Assembly (NCBI RefSeq): GCF_014725735.1
Contig: NZ_CP061368.1
Location: 3,549,225 to 3,613,224, forward strand
Length of the DNA: 64,000 nt
Origin: Wenzhouxiangella sp. AB-CW3
GTDB lineage: Bacteria > Pseudomonadota > Gammaproteobacteria > Xanthomonadales > Wenzhouxiangellaceae
Reading direction: 5' to 3'
In this document: positions 37,027 to 46,888 of the stretch, one piece after another
How positions within the stretch are numbered: position 1 is the first letter of the stretch
Layout: each line of letters begins with the position of its first letter
Made by a program: the position numbers and the translations under genes
The notes under the pieces: generated by a model
Told to the model about the DNA's origin: nothing
Databases searched by the model: none
The model's input: only the letters and a program-made list of their open reading frames with translations

Positions 37027-37149
37027 CGGACGAACTCCGGTCATTGGTTTCAGACTGGCGCAGTCTAACCCGACTACCGCGCGGATTCTGGCCATGCTGT
37101 CGACTCGCACCGTGTACGCTTGGCACTGTTTTTAGCGGTTTAGCGAGTC

Positions 37150-38028
37150 ATGAGCACAAGCAACAGTGATTACCAGCCCCCTCGCGTATGGCAATGGAAA
37201 GCCGAGAGCGGCGGACAGTTCGCCAACATCAACCGTCCGGTAGCCGGGGCCACACATGAAGCAAAACTGCCTGTCGGAAGGCATCCTTACCAGCTCTACT
37301 CACTGGCCACACCCAATGGACAAAAGGTCACCATCCTGTTCGAGGAACTGCTGGCGCGGGGCCACGAGAATGCCGAGTACGATGCCTGGCTGATCGATAT
37401 CAGAGAGGGCACGCAGTTTTCGTCCGGCTTCGTTGACATCAACCCCAACTCCAAGATCCCGGCCATGGTCGACCATTCCCTGGAAAAGCCATTGCGGGTA
37501 TTTGAATCAGGCGCCATCCTGCTCTATCTGGCAGAAAAGTTTGGCGCCTTTCTGCCCGAAGCGCACACCGAGCGCACGCAGTGCCTCAACTGGCTGTTCT
37601 GGCAGATGGGTTCGGCACCACTTCTGGGTGGAGGTTTCGGGCATTTCTATGCCTACGCCCCGGAAAAGATCAGGTACGCCATCGATCGCTATGCCATGGA
37701 GGCCAAGCGCCAGCTTGACGTGCTTGATCGCGAACTGGCCGACAGGGAATACATCTCCGGCGATGCCTACACCATCGCCGACATGGCCATCTGGCCCTGG
37801 TACGGCCAACTGGTGCTGGGGCGGCTCTACGATGCGGCCGAATTTCTGCAGGTCGAGTCCTACGAGCATGTGCAGCGCTGGGCCCACATGATTGATTCCC
37901 GGGAAGCCGTTCAGCGCGGCTGCATGGTCAACCGCATCAGGGGAAAGCCGGAACGACAGCTGCGCGAACGCCACGATGCCAGCGACTTCGAGCATCGCAC
38001 ACAGGACAAGATCAACAGCCAGGACTGA
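37150..38028 (+). CDS. yghU: YghU-type glutathione transferase (disulfide-bond oxidoreductase)
   Basis: A 292-residue glutathione-dependent enzyme of the Nu-class/YghU group, known to have disulfide reductase and peroxidase activity. The N-terminal extension (PPRVWQWKAESGGQFANINR) and the thioredoxin-like segment (YSLATPNGQKVTILFEELL, then VDINPNSKIPAMVDH) match YghU closely, and the C-terminal helical domain has the conserved YTIADMAIWPWYG. The length is normal. Start 37150 precedes the extension. It faces the DUF2339 gene tail to tail. Confidence 0.95.
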   Translation: MSTSNSDYQPPRVWQWKAESGGQFANINRPVAGATHEAKLPVGRHPYQLYSLATPNGQKVTILFEELLARGHENAEYDAWLIDIREGTQFSSGFVDINPNSKIPAMVDHSLEKPLRVFESGAILLYLAEKFGAFLPEAHTERTQCLNWLFWQMGSAPLLGGGFGHFYAYAPEKIRYAIDRYAMEAKRQLDVLDRELADREYISGDAYTIADMAIWPWYGQLVLGRLYDAAEFLQVESYEHVQRWAHMIDSREAVQRGCMVNRIRGKPERQLRERHDASDFEHRTQDKINSQD

Positions 38029-38061
38029 GGCATGCCCCGGGATGCCGTGCGCCGGTCACGC

Positions 38062-40761
38062 TCATGGGCGTGGCTGACGCTGTTCAGCCTCCCGCAACGG
38101 CGGGGCCGGCGCCAGGTAGCCGACCAGAATGGAGAGCATGCCGAAAGCCAGGAAAGAAAGAATGCCGGCAACGGTCGACAGGAACTGCCGGTCGATCAAC
38201 AGGAGTTTCAGTAGCACCAGAGCGAGCAGAATCGCACCGGCCCACCACACCGCCACCTGGCGGCGGCGTGAACCGGCCACCCAGGCCAGCACGCCCAGCA
38301 GGGTCCAGATTACGCTCAGTGTGGCCTGTGCGACATTGGATGTCGCCAAAGCCATGACACTCCAGTCCACTCCGGCCAGGTGATGAACCGAACGCATGCC
38401 GAACTGCGTTGCGAGCAACAAACCCAGCATCGCCGGCACCGCCAGCGGCAGGCGGAATACTCCCGGACCACCGGCTCCGGACAGCGCGAGCAGTACAACC
38501 AGCGCCGCAACCTGTGCCAGTTCCAGCGGATTGATGAGCGGCAGCCACGGCAGGGGTGCCGCGCTGCCAGCATCCGTCAGACTGACTACAGCACCGGCCA
38601 GCAGTGCCATCACGATGAATGCAGACGGTATCAGCAGTTGAGGCTCCGGCAAGGGCCGGAAGCACAATGGCAGACTCCCGGTCAGCACCCGCCAGGCACC
38701 CAGCAGCAACAAAGGCAGTCCGCCCAGCAGCCAGAACCAGCCACGGCCAGGCTGCCAATAGCTGCTGGCCAGTTCCACCGCAGTGACGCTCAACGCGGCA
38801 ACGACGGCGGCATGACCGACCATGACCGCCCAGCCACGCCAGCGCGAAGCCATCTTGCCAAACCAGTAGTCAGTGGCGAGTATCGCGACCAGCACCAGCA
38901 CCCAGGCCGGCAACCCCCACCCGGCCAGTGGCAGGCCATGAATCACCTGTTCCGGCAATAGCAGGGGACACGACGCCATGAACAGCACGGCGGCCACGGC
39001 CATCGGTGTCCAGGTCTTGCGAAAATGCAGGTAGGCGGCGAGGCAGGCACTGACGGCAAGAAAGAGAATCATTGCCGCTGCGCTTTCGGCGGCGACCAGG
39101 TGACGATCCATCTCAGCCAGTCCATTGATCGACCAGATCAGCAGTGCCCAGACCAGCAGCACGTTCAATCGCCAGCCCCGTGCACCGGCCGCGTCATAGC
39201 GCCAGGCGCTGATCACACCGGCCACGGCCACGGCCAGCCCGCCAAGGAAGTACTTGTTGACCAGCATCAGCTCCGGCGCCGGCCAGATGACGGCCTGGTT
39301 GACCAGCCAGACGCCGGCGGCCATGCCCTGCAATCCCAGGCCGGACAGCCGCGTCAGGCGCTGCTGCTGCAGACATCCGAACCAGACCAGCGCCGCACCC
39401 TCCAGCGCCCAGATCAGCGTGATCGAAAAGCCGGAAAATGCGAAGGGAACCGCCAGCGTTGCCAGGCAGACTGCCAGCACGGCATGCGAACGGCCCAACA
39501 TCGGCATATTCCAGCGCCTGAGCAGCAGGACCGAACTGGTCAGATAAACCAGCGCCATGGCCAGGGTGGAACCGGCAATGGCCATCCGCTCGCCTTCCAG
39601 CAACAGTATCTGCAAAGGCAGGACAAACAGGGGCAGGCCGAAGACCAGAATTACATCCAGCCAGCGCGATCCCCGTTGCCCACGCCAGGCTTCAAGAATG
39701 GGAATCAGGAAGTAGAGCGTGAAGAACAGGATCAGGAATGCCTGCACGCTGGCATAGTGAACCGGCGACCAGGCCAGCACACCCCACAGCGTGGCGATGG
39801 CAAAGGTAAACACGAAGCCGACGCGATTGAGCACCGGCCAGGACTGACGCCAGGCAATGGCGAAGATGCCCAGGTTGAGCACGGCATACCAGGAAAACAG
39901 CGCAACATGACTGCCCTCACCGGTCGATACCAGCATGGGTGCGGCAAATCCGGCAATCATGGCCAGCACGGCCAGCGCAATCGCCTTCTGCACCGTGGCC
40001 AACACCCCGCCGACAGCGACCATTACGACCATCAGCGAGAACGCGACCGATGCCGGCAGCAACTGGTACAGCCGGAAGGCGGCGAAAACCGTCAGCAACA
40101 CTGTACCAATCGCACCACCCTGCAGGGACAGCGCAAAAGCACGTCGGTGCTCGACCTGGCGGACCCCGAACAGCAAGGCAGCAACGGCCAACAGGGCAAC
40201 ACCGAGCAATCGCCATTCAACGGGCACTTTCAACCAGCCCTGTTCACCGGCATAGCGCAGTAGTGCGGCCAGTCCCACAAAAGACACCAGCACACCGATC
40301 TTGACCGGGACGTTGCCCGTGGTGAACCAGCGCTTGAGTTGTTGCAGGCCCGGGCTGTCCGCTCGCTGCGGCTTGGGTGCGGTCGTCCCACTGGCCTGGC
40401 TTGTGCCCTCATCCACCCTGGCTGCCCGGACACCAGTTGCGGCCGCCTGGTGTCGAGATTCCGGAGCATCCGCCGAAGCGGCGCGGGGCGATGGTGTTTC
40501 GACTGCGGGCCGCACTGGCAATACTGATCCGGAATCCGCCCGTCGCGCCAGGCGCTGCTCAAGCTGGCTGATCCTGCGACCCTGATGTAGCACCACCGCC
40601 CACAGCGCGCCCATCAGAGCGCCGATGGCGGCCGCGACCATGCCGGTTCTCTGGTAGAACAGGCCCGACAGATCCACGCCACTGGCGGCCAGGCCAAGCA
40701 AGGCGCCGACAATGGTCAGCACGACCAGCTCGGTGCCGATGTTGCTCTGATTGCTCTGCAT
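38062..40761 (-). CDS. DUF2339 multi-pass membrane protein
   Basis: An 899-residue inner-membrane protein with over 20 hydrophobic segments. The N-terminal ~150 residues hold two membrane helices, then a soluble Arg/Pro/Ala-rich linker (about 65-140), then KRWFTTGNVPVKIGVLVSFV, the signature start of the DUF2339 core. The rest is membrane-embedded. Family function is unknown. It is divergent from the two-component pair starting at 40906. Confidence 0.88.
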   Translation of the reverse strand: MQSNQSNIGTELVVLTIVGALLGLAASGVDLSGLFYQRTGMVAAAIGALMGALWAVVLHQGRRISQLEQRLARRADSGSVLPVRPAVETPSPRAASADAPESRHQAAATGVRAARVDEGTSQASGTTAPKPQRADSPGLQQLKRWFTTGNVPVKIGVLVSFVGLAALLRYAGEQGWLKVPVEWRLLGVALLAVAALLFGVRQVEHRRAFALSLQGGAIGTVLLTVFAAFRLYQLLPASVAFSLMVVMVAVGGVLATVQKAIALAVLAMIAGFAAPMLVSTGEGSHVALFSWYAVLNLGIFAIAWRQSWPVLNRVGFVFTFAIATLWGVLAWSPVHYASVQAFLILFFTLYFLIPILEAWRGQRGSRWLDVILVFGLPLFVLPLQILLLEGERMAIAGSTLAMALVYLTSSVLLLRRWNMPMLGRSHAVLAVCLATLAVPFAFSGFSITLIWALEGAALVWFGCLQQQRLTRLSGLGLQGMAAGVWLVNQAVIWPAPELMLVNKYFLGGLAVAVAGVISAWRYDAAGARGWRLNVLLVWALLIWSINGLAEMDRHLVAAESAAAMILFLAVSACLAAYLHFRKTWTPMAVAAVLFMASCPLLLPEQVIHGLPLAGWGLPAWVLVLVAILATDYWFGKMASRWRGWAVMVGHAAVVAALSVTAVELASSYWQPGRGWFWLLGGLPLLLLGAWRVLTGSLPLCFRPLPEPQLLIPSAFIVMALLAGAVVSLTDAGSAAPLPWLPLINPLELAQVAALVVLLALSGAGGPGVFRLPLAVPAMLGLLLATQFGMRSVHHLAGVDWSVMALATSNVAQATLSVIWTLLGVLAWVAGSRRRQVAVWWAGAILLALVLLKLLLIDRQFLSTVAGILSFLAFGMLSILVGYLAPAPPLREAEQRQPRP

Positions 40762-40905
40762 GACCCTGGGCGTCCCTCTTGTCAGTGAATGAACCCGGTC
40801 TACAGTCTACCCCGGCCATCCTCAAGCTGATCCTGACAGATCCCCAACATTTTCGGCCGGTTCCTGTCATAGACTGAGGATTGTTTGACTTGCCCAGTGT
40901 GCAGC

Positions 40906-42510
40906 ATGTCCGGTTCGGGTCGACAAGCACCTTCACGCGGCAACCTGCTCCCCGGAGGGGCGGCATTGCTTGCCCTGGTGCTGGTCGGTGTCCTGTTTGC
41001 CGAGATGATGCGCTCGGAGAGAGCGCAGCGGGAAGTGACCGCGGGGGCCCTGACGGACTATGCCGATGTGGCTGCCTGGCAGTATGTCCGGCGTGCCGAA
41101 GTCGAACTGCGCGGCAGCCTGGCACCGGCCCTGGGGGCGCTGGCCGAAAGTTCACCGGACCAGTCGGTCGAAACCTTGCACAAACGGGCCACGAATGCCG
41201 CCAGTCGCTGCCCCTGCCCGCATGGCTTGCAACCCGGCCTCACCTTTCGCCTGGACAATGGACGGCTGGAATACAGCGGCAACGATGCCCTGCTCGATCG
41301 CGTCGCGCTCATGGCTCACCTGGAGCACAAGCTCGAGCATGGCAACAACAGCCAGGAACAACAGCGCGGCCTGCACTTCCTGTCCTTCAATGGCCGGGCC
41401 ACAACCGTGGCGCACGTGGCAAATGGATCCAGTCAGCCAGGGATACTGGGCTATCTTGCAGACATCGAGCCGGTAAGGTCGGCCCTTTCCGATGTTTTTG
41501 ATCGCGACGACCTGCTGCCAGCCAGCCTGCTTGCCGACAGGAAGCAGTCTGACCTGTTGACCCTCCGGGTCATCGGTGCCGATGAAACCTTGTATCAAAG
41601 TGGGCCGCTTGATGGTCCGTGGCGTGGTCGTGCAAGTTTCGATTCAATCAGCGAGTCGTTCTCCGGCCTGACCGTGGAAACGGCGTTGCCGCCGATCGCG
41701 GCCGAGTATCTGATCGTTGGTGGAACACCGCGGTCGCGCCTGCCGCTGCTCGGCGCCCTGACCCTGGTGGCGTTGGTGCTCGGGGCAGTGGCCGGCTGGC
41801 AGGTGCTGGCCGAACGCCGCCTGGCGCGCATGCGTACCGACACGATTGCCAGGATTTCGCACGAACTAAGAACTCCACTGGCACAGATTCGCCTGTTTGC
41901 CGACACCCTTCGCCTGGGAAGGGTTCGAGAAGAGCGGGAACGTGAACGCGCCCTGAACGTGATCGACCGAGAGAGTCGTCGTCTCGACCATCTGGTCGGC
42001 AATGTGCTGCACTTCGGCCGCCGTGACGCGGGGGCCGAAACCGTCAACCGGTCATCGATCGCACTCAACGAGTTTCTCGAGAAGGTCAAGTCTGAGTACC
42101 TTCCACTGGCGAGCCATCAGGGTGTGGAGATCGATGTGTCACCGTCCGGCAGCTTGCAGGTTCATGCCGACCAGGAAGCGCTGAGGCACATGCTGCTCAA
42201 CCTGCTCGATAACGCCGCCAAGCACAGTCCCGAAGGGGCAAGTGTGCGGCTGTCGGCTAAAACTGCAGACTGCGGACGGCACGTGCTGATCTGTGTGGAT
42301 GATGCCGGTCCGGGCGTCCCCGTTTCGCGACGGGACGACATCTGGGAAATGTACCGGCGCGCCAGCGATGGCGCCACATCAGGCAGCGGCATTGGTCTGG
42401 CGGTGGTCAGACATTATGCCCGGCAGCTGGGCGGGGAGGCTTGGGTGGAGGATGCACCGGAAGGCGGTGCCCGCTTTGTAATCGAACTTCCGGCAAGCAA
42501 CAAGGACTGA
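40906..42510 (+). CDS. Membrane sensor histidine kinase
   Basis: A 534-residue kinase with two membrane segments (about 10-30 and 277-297) around a ~245-residue periplasmic sensor domain, and no obvious HAMP domain. The dimerisation/phospho-acceptor motif is ISHELRTPLAQIRLF (His319), followed by HATPase elements NLLDNAAKHSP, DDAGPGVP and GSGIGLAVV. ATG 40906 is preferred to TTG 40885, which would add a Cys-containing tail. The response regulator follows 4 bp after the stop, so they form one operon; the signal is unknown. The periplasmic domain has a CPCPHGLQPG segment. Confidence 0.92.
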   Translation: MSGSGRQAPSRGNLLPGGAALLALVLVGVLFAEMMRSERAQREVTAGALTDYADVAAWQYVRRAEVELRGSLAPALGALAESSPDQSVETLHKRATNAASRCPCPHGLQPGLTFRLDNGRLEYSGNDALLDRVALMAHLEHKLEHGNNSQEQQRGLHFLSFNGRATTVAHVANGSSQPGILGYLADIEPVRSALSDVFDRDDLLPASLLADRKQSDLLTLRVIGADETLYQSGPLDGPWRGRASFDSISESFSGLTVETALPPIAAEYLIVGGTPRSRLPLLGALTLVALVLGAVAGWQVLAERRLARMRTDTIARISHELRTPLAQIRLFADTLRLGRVREERERERALNVIDRESRRLDHLVGNVLHFGRRDAGAETVNRSSIALNEFLEKVKSEYLPLASHQGVEIDVSPSGSLQVHADQEALRHMLLNLLDNAAKHSPEGASVRLSAKTADCGRHVLICVDDAGPGVPVSRRDDIWEMYRRASDGATSGSGIGLAVVRHYARQLGGEAWVEDAPEGGARFVIELPASNKD

Positions 42511-42514
42511 AGCG

Positions 42515-43198
42515 ATGGCGACCATTCTGATCATCGAGGACGAACGTGATCTCGCCGACGGCCTGAGGGACAACCTCGAGATCGAGGGTCACCGGGCCGA
42601 AGTGACCTACACCGGCGAGACTGGCCTGGACGCGTTGCGCTCATGCCCTTACGACCTGCTCATCCTTGATCTCATGTTGCCCGATACCGATGGGTACCGC
42701 ATCCTGCGGTGCCTGCGCGAGGAGGGCCAGACCTTGCCCGTGCTCATGCTTACCGCTCGTGGCCAGGAAGCCGACAAGGTAAGGGGCTTTCGACTGGGCG
42801 CCGACGACTATGTCACCAAGCCCTTTGGGCTGCTGGAGCTGCTTGCCCGCGTCGAGGCACTGCTGCGTCGATCAGGCCGGGCGGATACGGGCAGCCGGTT
42901 CCATATAGGGGAGATCGCAGTCGACACCACTCGACGCACCGTGTCGCGGGGCAGCGAGGAGGTGCTGATTGCTCCACGCGAATTCGATCTCCTGGTGGCC
43001 CTGCACCGGCACGATGGCAAGGCCGTTTCCCGCCAGGATCTGCTCGCGGAAGTCTGGGGCCACCCGGGTGCGGTGATTACGCGGACAGTCGACACGCACA
43101 TCGCCGAACTGCGTCGAAAACTGGAACCCGATCCCAACCGGCCAAGGTACATCCTGACCGTGCGCAAGTACGGCTACCGCCTGAATGAGCGCCGCTGA
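42515..43198 (+). CDS. OmpR/PhoB-type response regulator
   Basis: A 227-residue DNA-binding response regulator. The receiver domain (1-120) has the acidic pocket (IIEDERD), phospho-acceptor Asp52 (LILDLMLPDTDGY) and the lysine motif VTKPFGLLELLARV. The C-terminal winged-helix domain ends RPRYILTVRKYGYRLNERR. It is partnered with the histidine kinase immediately upstream. A hairpin lies just after the stop. Confidence 0.95.
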   Translation: MATILIIEDERDLADGLRDNLEIEGHRAEVTYTGETGLDALRSCPYDLLILDLMLPDTDGYRILRCLREEGQTLPVLMLTARGQEADKVRGFRLGADDYVTKPFGLLELLARVEALLRRSGRADTGSRFHIGEIAVDTTRRTVSRGSEEVLIAPREFDLLVALHRHDGKAVSRQDLLAEVWGHPGAVITRTVDTHIAELRRKLEPDPNRPRYILTVRKYGYRLNERR

Positions 43199-43233
43199 TC
43201 CGGCACGAACGCAGTCCACCCTCGTGCCGGATC
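43197..43233. terminator. Hairpin between convergent response regulator and metY
   Basis: A perfect 12-bp stem (GATCCGGCACGA with TCGTGCCGGATC) with a 13-nt loop overlaps the response-regulator stop. No T-run follows on either strand, so it may act with Rho or only stabilise the 3' end. Confidence 0.55.
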
Positions 43234-43242
43234 AACTCAATG

Positions 43243-44514
43243 TCATTGTGCCTGGTCCAGTGCCTGACTGAGATCAGCGATGATATCGTCAATGTGTTCG
43301 ATGCCTATCGACAGCCGCACCATGTCAGTGGTCACTCCAGCTTTTTTCAGTTCACCCTCATCAAGCTGGCGATGCGTGGTGCTGGCGGGGTGGCATGCCA
43401 GTGACTTGGCATCACCGATATTGACCAGCCGCTTGATCATCTGCAGTGCATCGATGAATTTTGCACCCGATTCCGGCCCACCCTCGATACCGAAACTCAG
43501 AATGGATGCGGCCTTTCCATCCATGTATTTCGCTGCCAGCGAATGTCCGGGATCGCCGGGCAAGCCGGCAAAACGGACCCATCGCACCCTGGGGTGCCCC
43601 TCAAGAAACTCCGCCACCTTGAGGGCATTGTCGCAGTGGCGTTCCATGCGCAATGGCAGGGTCTCGATTCCCTGCAACACCAGAAAGGCATTAAACGGTG
43701 ACAAGGCTGCGCCCATGTTTCTCAGCGGCACCACGCGTGCACGCCCGATGAAAGCCGCCTCACCCAACGCCTCGGTATATATGACCCCGTGGTAGGACGG
43801 ATCGGGCTCGTTGAACTGGGGGAAACGTGGATTGCCCTTCCACGGGAAACGACCGGAATCGACGATGGCACCGCCCACGGTGGTGCCATGGCCGCCCAGA
43901 TACTTGGTCAGGGAACACACCACGATATCCGCGCCATGGTCAAAAGGACGACAAAGCGCCGGGGTGGCCACGGTGTTGTCCACGATCAACGGCAGTTCGT
44001 GCTTGTGCGCTATGCGGGCAATGGCCTCCAGGTCGACGATATTACCCGCCGGATTGCCAATCGATTCGCAGAACAGCGCCCGGGTATTGTCGTCAATCTG
44101 GCTCTCGATCTGCTCAAGATCCTGGCCATCGGCCATGCGCACATCGATGCCCATGGTCGGCATGGTATGGGCAAACAGATTGTAGGTGCCGCCATAAAGC
44201 TGGGTCACTGACACGATGTTGTCGCCGCTGCGCGCCAGGGTCTGAATCGTCGCGGTAATGGCGGCCATGCCCGATGCCATGGCCAGTGCCCCGACGCCGC
44301 CTTCCATTTCCGTGAGGCGTTGTTCCAGCACGGCGTTTGTCGGGTTCATGATCCGGCTGTAGATGTTGCCCTCTACCTTGAGGTCAAAAAGATCAGCTCC
44401 GTGCTGAGTGTCGTCGAAGTAATAGCTGGTGGTCTGGTAGATGGGCACAGCGACCGCGTGTGTTTCCGGATCTCCGGCAAAGCCGCCATGAACGGCAATC
44501 GTTTCAAGTTTCAT
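43243..44514 (-). CDS. metY: O-acetylhomoserine aminocarboxypropyltransferase
   Basis: A 423-residue PLP enzyme of the Cys/Met metabolism family making homocysteine from O-acetylhomoserine and sulfide. The PLP lysine is Lys204 in VCSLTKYLGGHGT; YGGTYNLFAHTMP and EGNIYSRIMNPTNAVLEQRL are typical of the MetY branch. The length and the C-terminal region RLSIGIEHIDDIIADL fit. It stands alone, convergent with the response regulator. Confidence 0.93.
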   Translation of the reverse strand: MKLETIAVHGGFAGDPETHAVAVPIYQTTSYYFDDTQHGADLFDLKVEGNIYSRIMNPTNAVLEQRLTEMEGGVGALAMASGMAAITATIQTLARSGDNIVSVTQLYGGTYNLFAHTMPTMGIDVRMADGQDLEQIESQIDDNTRALFCESIGNPAGNIVDLEAIARIAHKHELPLIVDNTVATPALCRPFDHGADIVVCSLTKYLGGHGTTVGGAIVDSGRFPWKGNPRFPQFNEPDPSYHGVIYTEALGEAAFIGRARVVPLRNMGAALSPFNAFLVLQGIETLPLRMERHCDNALKVAEFLEGHPRVRWVRFAGLPGDPGHSLAAKYMDGKAASILSFGIEGGPESGAKFIDALQMIKRLVNIGDAKSLACHPASTTHRQLDEGELKKAGVTTDMVRLSIGIEHIDDIIADLSQALDQAQ

Positions 44515-44591
44515 TGGTCATTCCTTGTGAAAACACTGATATCGTGCGTGCAACTGATCCGTCAGCCGAAAACATCATGAGCCCCACGCAA

Positions 44592-44644
44592 GGGAAGCTC
44601 TGAATAACTCTACGCGGGGCGCGTAGAGTTATTCAGAGCTTCCC
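44592..44644. repeat. 24-bp perfect palindrome
   Basis: GGGAAGCTCTGAATAACTCT (then ACGC) at 44592-44615 is exactly complementary to 44621-44644 around a 5-nt GGGGC spacer. No T-run follows on either strand. The CTCTGAATAACTC core resembles IS5-type transposon ends, so this may be a short MITE or fused inverted repeats. Confidence 0.85.
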
Positions 44645-44669
44645 AAGGATCCGCCGCGAAAGCAACGAC

Positions 44670-45650
44670 TTATTCAGACGCACCCTGGCTGCCGGCCGGA
44701 ACTGAATGGGCATCTGCCGCGGACTCCACAGTGGCCTGCAGCCGATCGGCATTGACCATTTCGCCATTCAGCCACAGGCGACGGCTCATCAGATTACCAC
44801 CTTCTCCTTCCCAGTCCATACGGTAGGGCATTCCCAGACCAGGCAGAAGGATACGCTTCCAGGTGGCAACGGGACGGAAGGCACGAATCCTTTCTAGTTG
44901 AATGCACTGTCGGGAGAACAGCCCCCGAATATCCATGTCGTGCTGGCTGACCTCAATCCGCACCAGCGTGGTCGGCACGCCGGCAATCATATATGCGGCC
45001 AGCAGCATCAGGAACAGACTGGCAGACACCGGCTGACCGGCCAACACTCCCACCCCGGCAAGACCCAGTGCACAGAGCAGGAAAATTGCCGTCATGGCCA
45101 CGAGCAGGATGACACCCGCCCACAGGCTGGAACGGGGGGTATAGACCGTGAAGCCATGCCCGACATCATCACCGGCGGTCGGCATGGACTGGGCAAAACC
45201 GTAAGCAAACCAGGCGCCCATGATCAGGCCATAGACAACGCCCATTGCGGCAAGCGTGACGAGGATATCGAGCGTACCGGTTTCTGTAAGCTTCGCGGCA
45301 AGCAGATAGAAGATCAGCATAAGAGTCGCGAATACCGCCCCGAGAATCAGGGCCGACTTGCAGAAGACGGCGGCCCGCTCCCGGCGCTGATGGGCCGCGG
45401 TGGCTTCCAGGTCGCCCACTTCGCTGGTTGCTAGACGAGCCGCTTCTGCCGGACTGGCGCCCGACTGGACGTGCCGATCCCTGGCTTCCAGCAGGTGATC
45501 GCGCACTTCAAGCAGGGTCAGCCGGCGAACCGATGCCGCGCCAACAAGCGCCGCGTCCAGGCGGCGAAGCGTGTCATCAATGCATGGATCGCCCGTACTC
45601 ATGTCGGATGGAAAAGACGGCGATGGCAGGCGTAGCAGTCTGGAAATCAT
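44670..45650 (-). CDS. HAAS-domain membrane protein partnered with PadR
   Basis: A 326-residue protein. The N-terminal ~90 residues form a helical HAAS/permease-prefix-like module (SVRRLTLLEVRDHLLEARDR, SPAEAARLATSEVGDLEA). Then come about five membrane segments (about 92-112, 120-142, 165-190 and 195-215, among others) and a C-terminal PH-like soluble part (IEVSQHDMDIRGLFSRQCIQ, FRPVATWKRIL). It overlaps the upstream PadR gene by 4 bp (ATGA), the usual arrangement for PadR-HAAS pairs. Confidence 0.82.
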   Translation of the reverse strand: MISRLLRLPSPSFPSDMSTGDPCIDDTLRRLDAALVGAASVRRLTLLEVRDHLLEARDRHVQSGASPAEAARLATSEVGDLEATAAHQRRERAAVFCKSALILGAVFATLMLIFYLLAAKLTETGTLDILVTLAAMGVVYGLIMGAWFAYGFAQSMPTAGDDVGHGFTVYTPRSSLWAGVILLVAMTAIFLLCALGLAGVGVLAGQPVSASLFLMLLAAYMIAGVPTTLVRIEVSQHDMDIRGLFSRQCIQLERIRAFRPVATWKRILLPGLGMPYRMDWEGEGGNLMSRRLWLNGEMVNADRLQATVESAADAHSVPAGSQGASE

Positions 45651-46024
45651 GCGGTTTTGTCCTCTTGTTGCAGTTCGGATCCGGTGCGGGAAAACAGGGT
45701 GCGCTCAAGTACCCCCGCCATACGGCGCCATTCATTCCGGCGCATTTCAAGAAAGGCCTGCCCCTCGCCCGTCAGACGGTAGTACTTGCGGGGCGAGCCG
45801 CGCTCTCCGGGGGCGTGATATGCCGCCAGATAGCCGCGCTTTTCCAGCCGGTAGAGCAAGGGATAAAGGCTGGCCTCCTTGATCAGATCCTTGTCCGGCC
45901 CGAGCCGGTCGAGCAGCTGGCCGAAGATGCCGAACCCGTAATTGTCACCATCGGCCAGCAAATCGAGCACCAGCGTGTCGAGCAGCCCCTTGAGAATCTG
46001 CCCACTATCGGTTTTTCCGGCCAT
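45647..46024 (-). CDS. PadR family transcriptional regulator
   Basis: A 125-residue winged-helix repressor of the PadR family. GQILKGLLDTLVLDLLADGD and NYGFGIFGQL form the N-terminal helix and wing, then EASLYPLLYRLEKRGYLAAY is the recognition-helix region and SPRKYYRLTGEGQAFLE is the wing. It is coupled to the HAAS membrane protein gene that follows, which it probably controls together with itself. The ligand is unknown. Confidence 0.93.
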   Translation of the reverse strand: MAGKTDSGQILKGLLDTLVLDLLADGDNYGFGIFGQLLDRLGPDKDLIKEASLYPLLYRLEKRGYLAAYHAPGERGSPRKYYRLTGEGQAFLEMRRNEWRRMAGVLERTLFSRTGSELQQEDKTA

Positions 46025-46149
46025 GATCTGCCCTGAGGTTTACTTGGTGGCGATTACCTTACATAACAAAGTAAACATGGTCAAGGCTTCCGAACCCGGA
46101 CTTCGCCTGCCCGGCTCGATTGCGTATGATGCACGCAGGAGGTTGAGCC

Positions 46150-46692
46150 ATGTCCAAGCAGTATTACTGGCCCCTTGCGCTTGGCGTTGCCGGGCTTGTT
46201 CTGTTCCTGGCGGCCACCTGGACCATGATTCAGGGGTTTGGCGGCTGGCATACCACTTTCCAGGGACCCGGATCGGTGGAGATCGAGGTACCCGCAGGCG
46301 GTGATTACCGACTCTGGCACGATTCAAAAACGATGATTGACGGGCGTGTTCACGAGGTCGATGACGATCTGCCGTCGGGTTCCAGTCTCCGGTTCACCGA
46401 TACCGACGGCGACAGGGTTCCCGTCGAACCCGTGCGCGGCTCGATGAGCCAGGAAATCGGCGATTCCCGACGGGTGGCCGTGGGCCGCATCGAGTTTCCC
46501 GCGGCAGGCACCTATACCGCCATCAGCGAAGGCTTCGACGATACCCGCCAGTTTCGTCTCAGCGAGATTCGGTTTTTCGAGCACTTTCTACGTGCTTTGC
46601 TGTTCGGCATCCCTGGCGCCGCGCTATTCGTGGTCGCGCTGATCTGGGGAATCGCCGTCTCCGTTCGTGGCACTGACCGCCCAAAAGATTGA
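46150..46692 (+). CDS. Small membrane protein of unknown function
   Basis: A 180-residue protein with one membrane helix near the N-terminus (about 8-28) and one near the C-terminus (about 145-170), and an extracytoplasmic beta-rich domain between (EIEVPAGGDYRLWHDSKTMI, GRIEFPAAGTYTAISEGFDD). Such layout suggests a two-helix anchored beta-sandwich. No family recognised. It stands between the PadR pair and the S1 protease. Confidence 0.78.
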   Translation: MSKQYYWPLALGVAGLVLFLAATWTMIQGFGGWHTTFQGPGSVEIEVPAGGDYRLWHDSKTMIDGRVHEVDDDLPSGSSLRFTDTDGDRVPVEPVRGSMSQEIGDSRRVAVGRIEFPAAGTYTAISEGFDDTRQFRLSEIRFFEHFLRALLFGIPGAALFVVALIWGIAVSVRGTDRPKD

Positions 46693-46888
46693 TTTGAATT
46701 GCTTTTTTGGCGCCCACCCATAGAGTGCAACAGTTCCGCCCGACGCTTGCAATCGAACCGCAAGCCGTGCTAGCTTTTCTCGCGGCGGCATTGGCCGAAA
46801 CCCCGGGGAGGTTGGTATAGGGGGTCGGATGTCCGCCACCTTTGCAATGAGCTAAAACAAGGGGCTCATCAATGCACGAGGGTTAAAC

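Noticed and set aside
46693-46888. Riboswitch upstream of the S1 protease
   Set aside because: GC-rich with small hairpins, but no known riboswitch consensus could be matched by eye.
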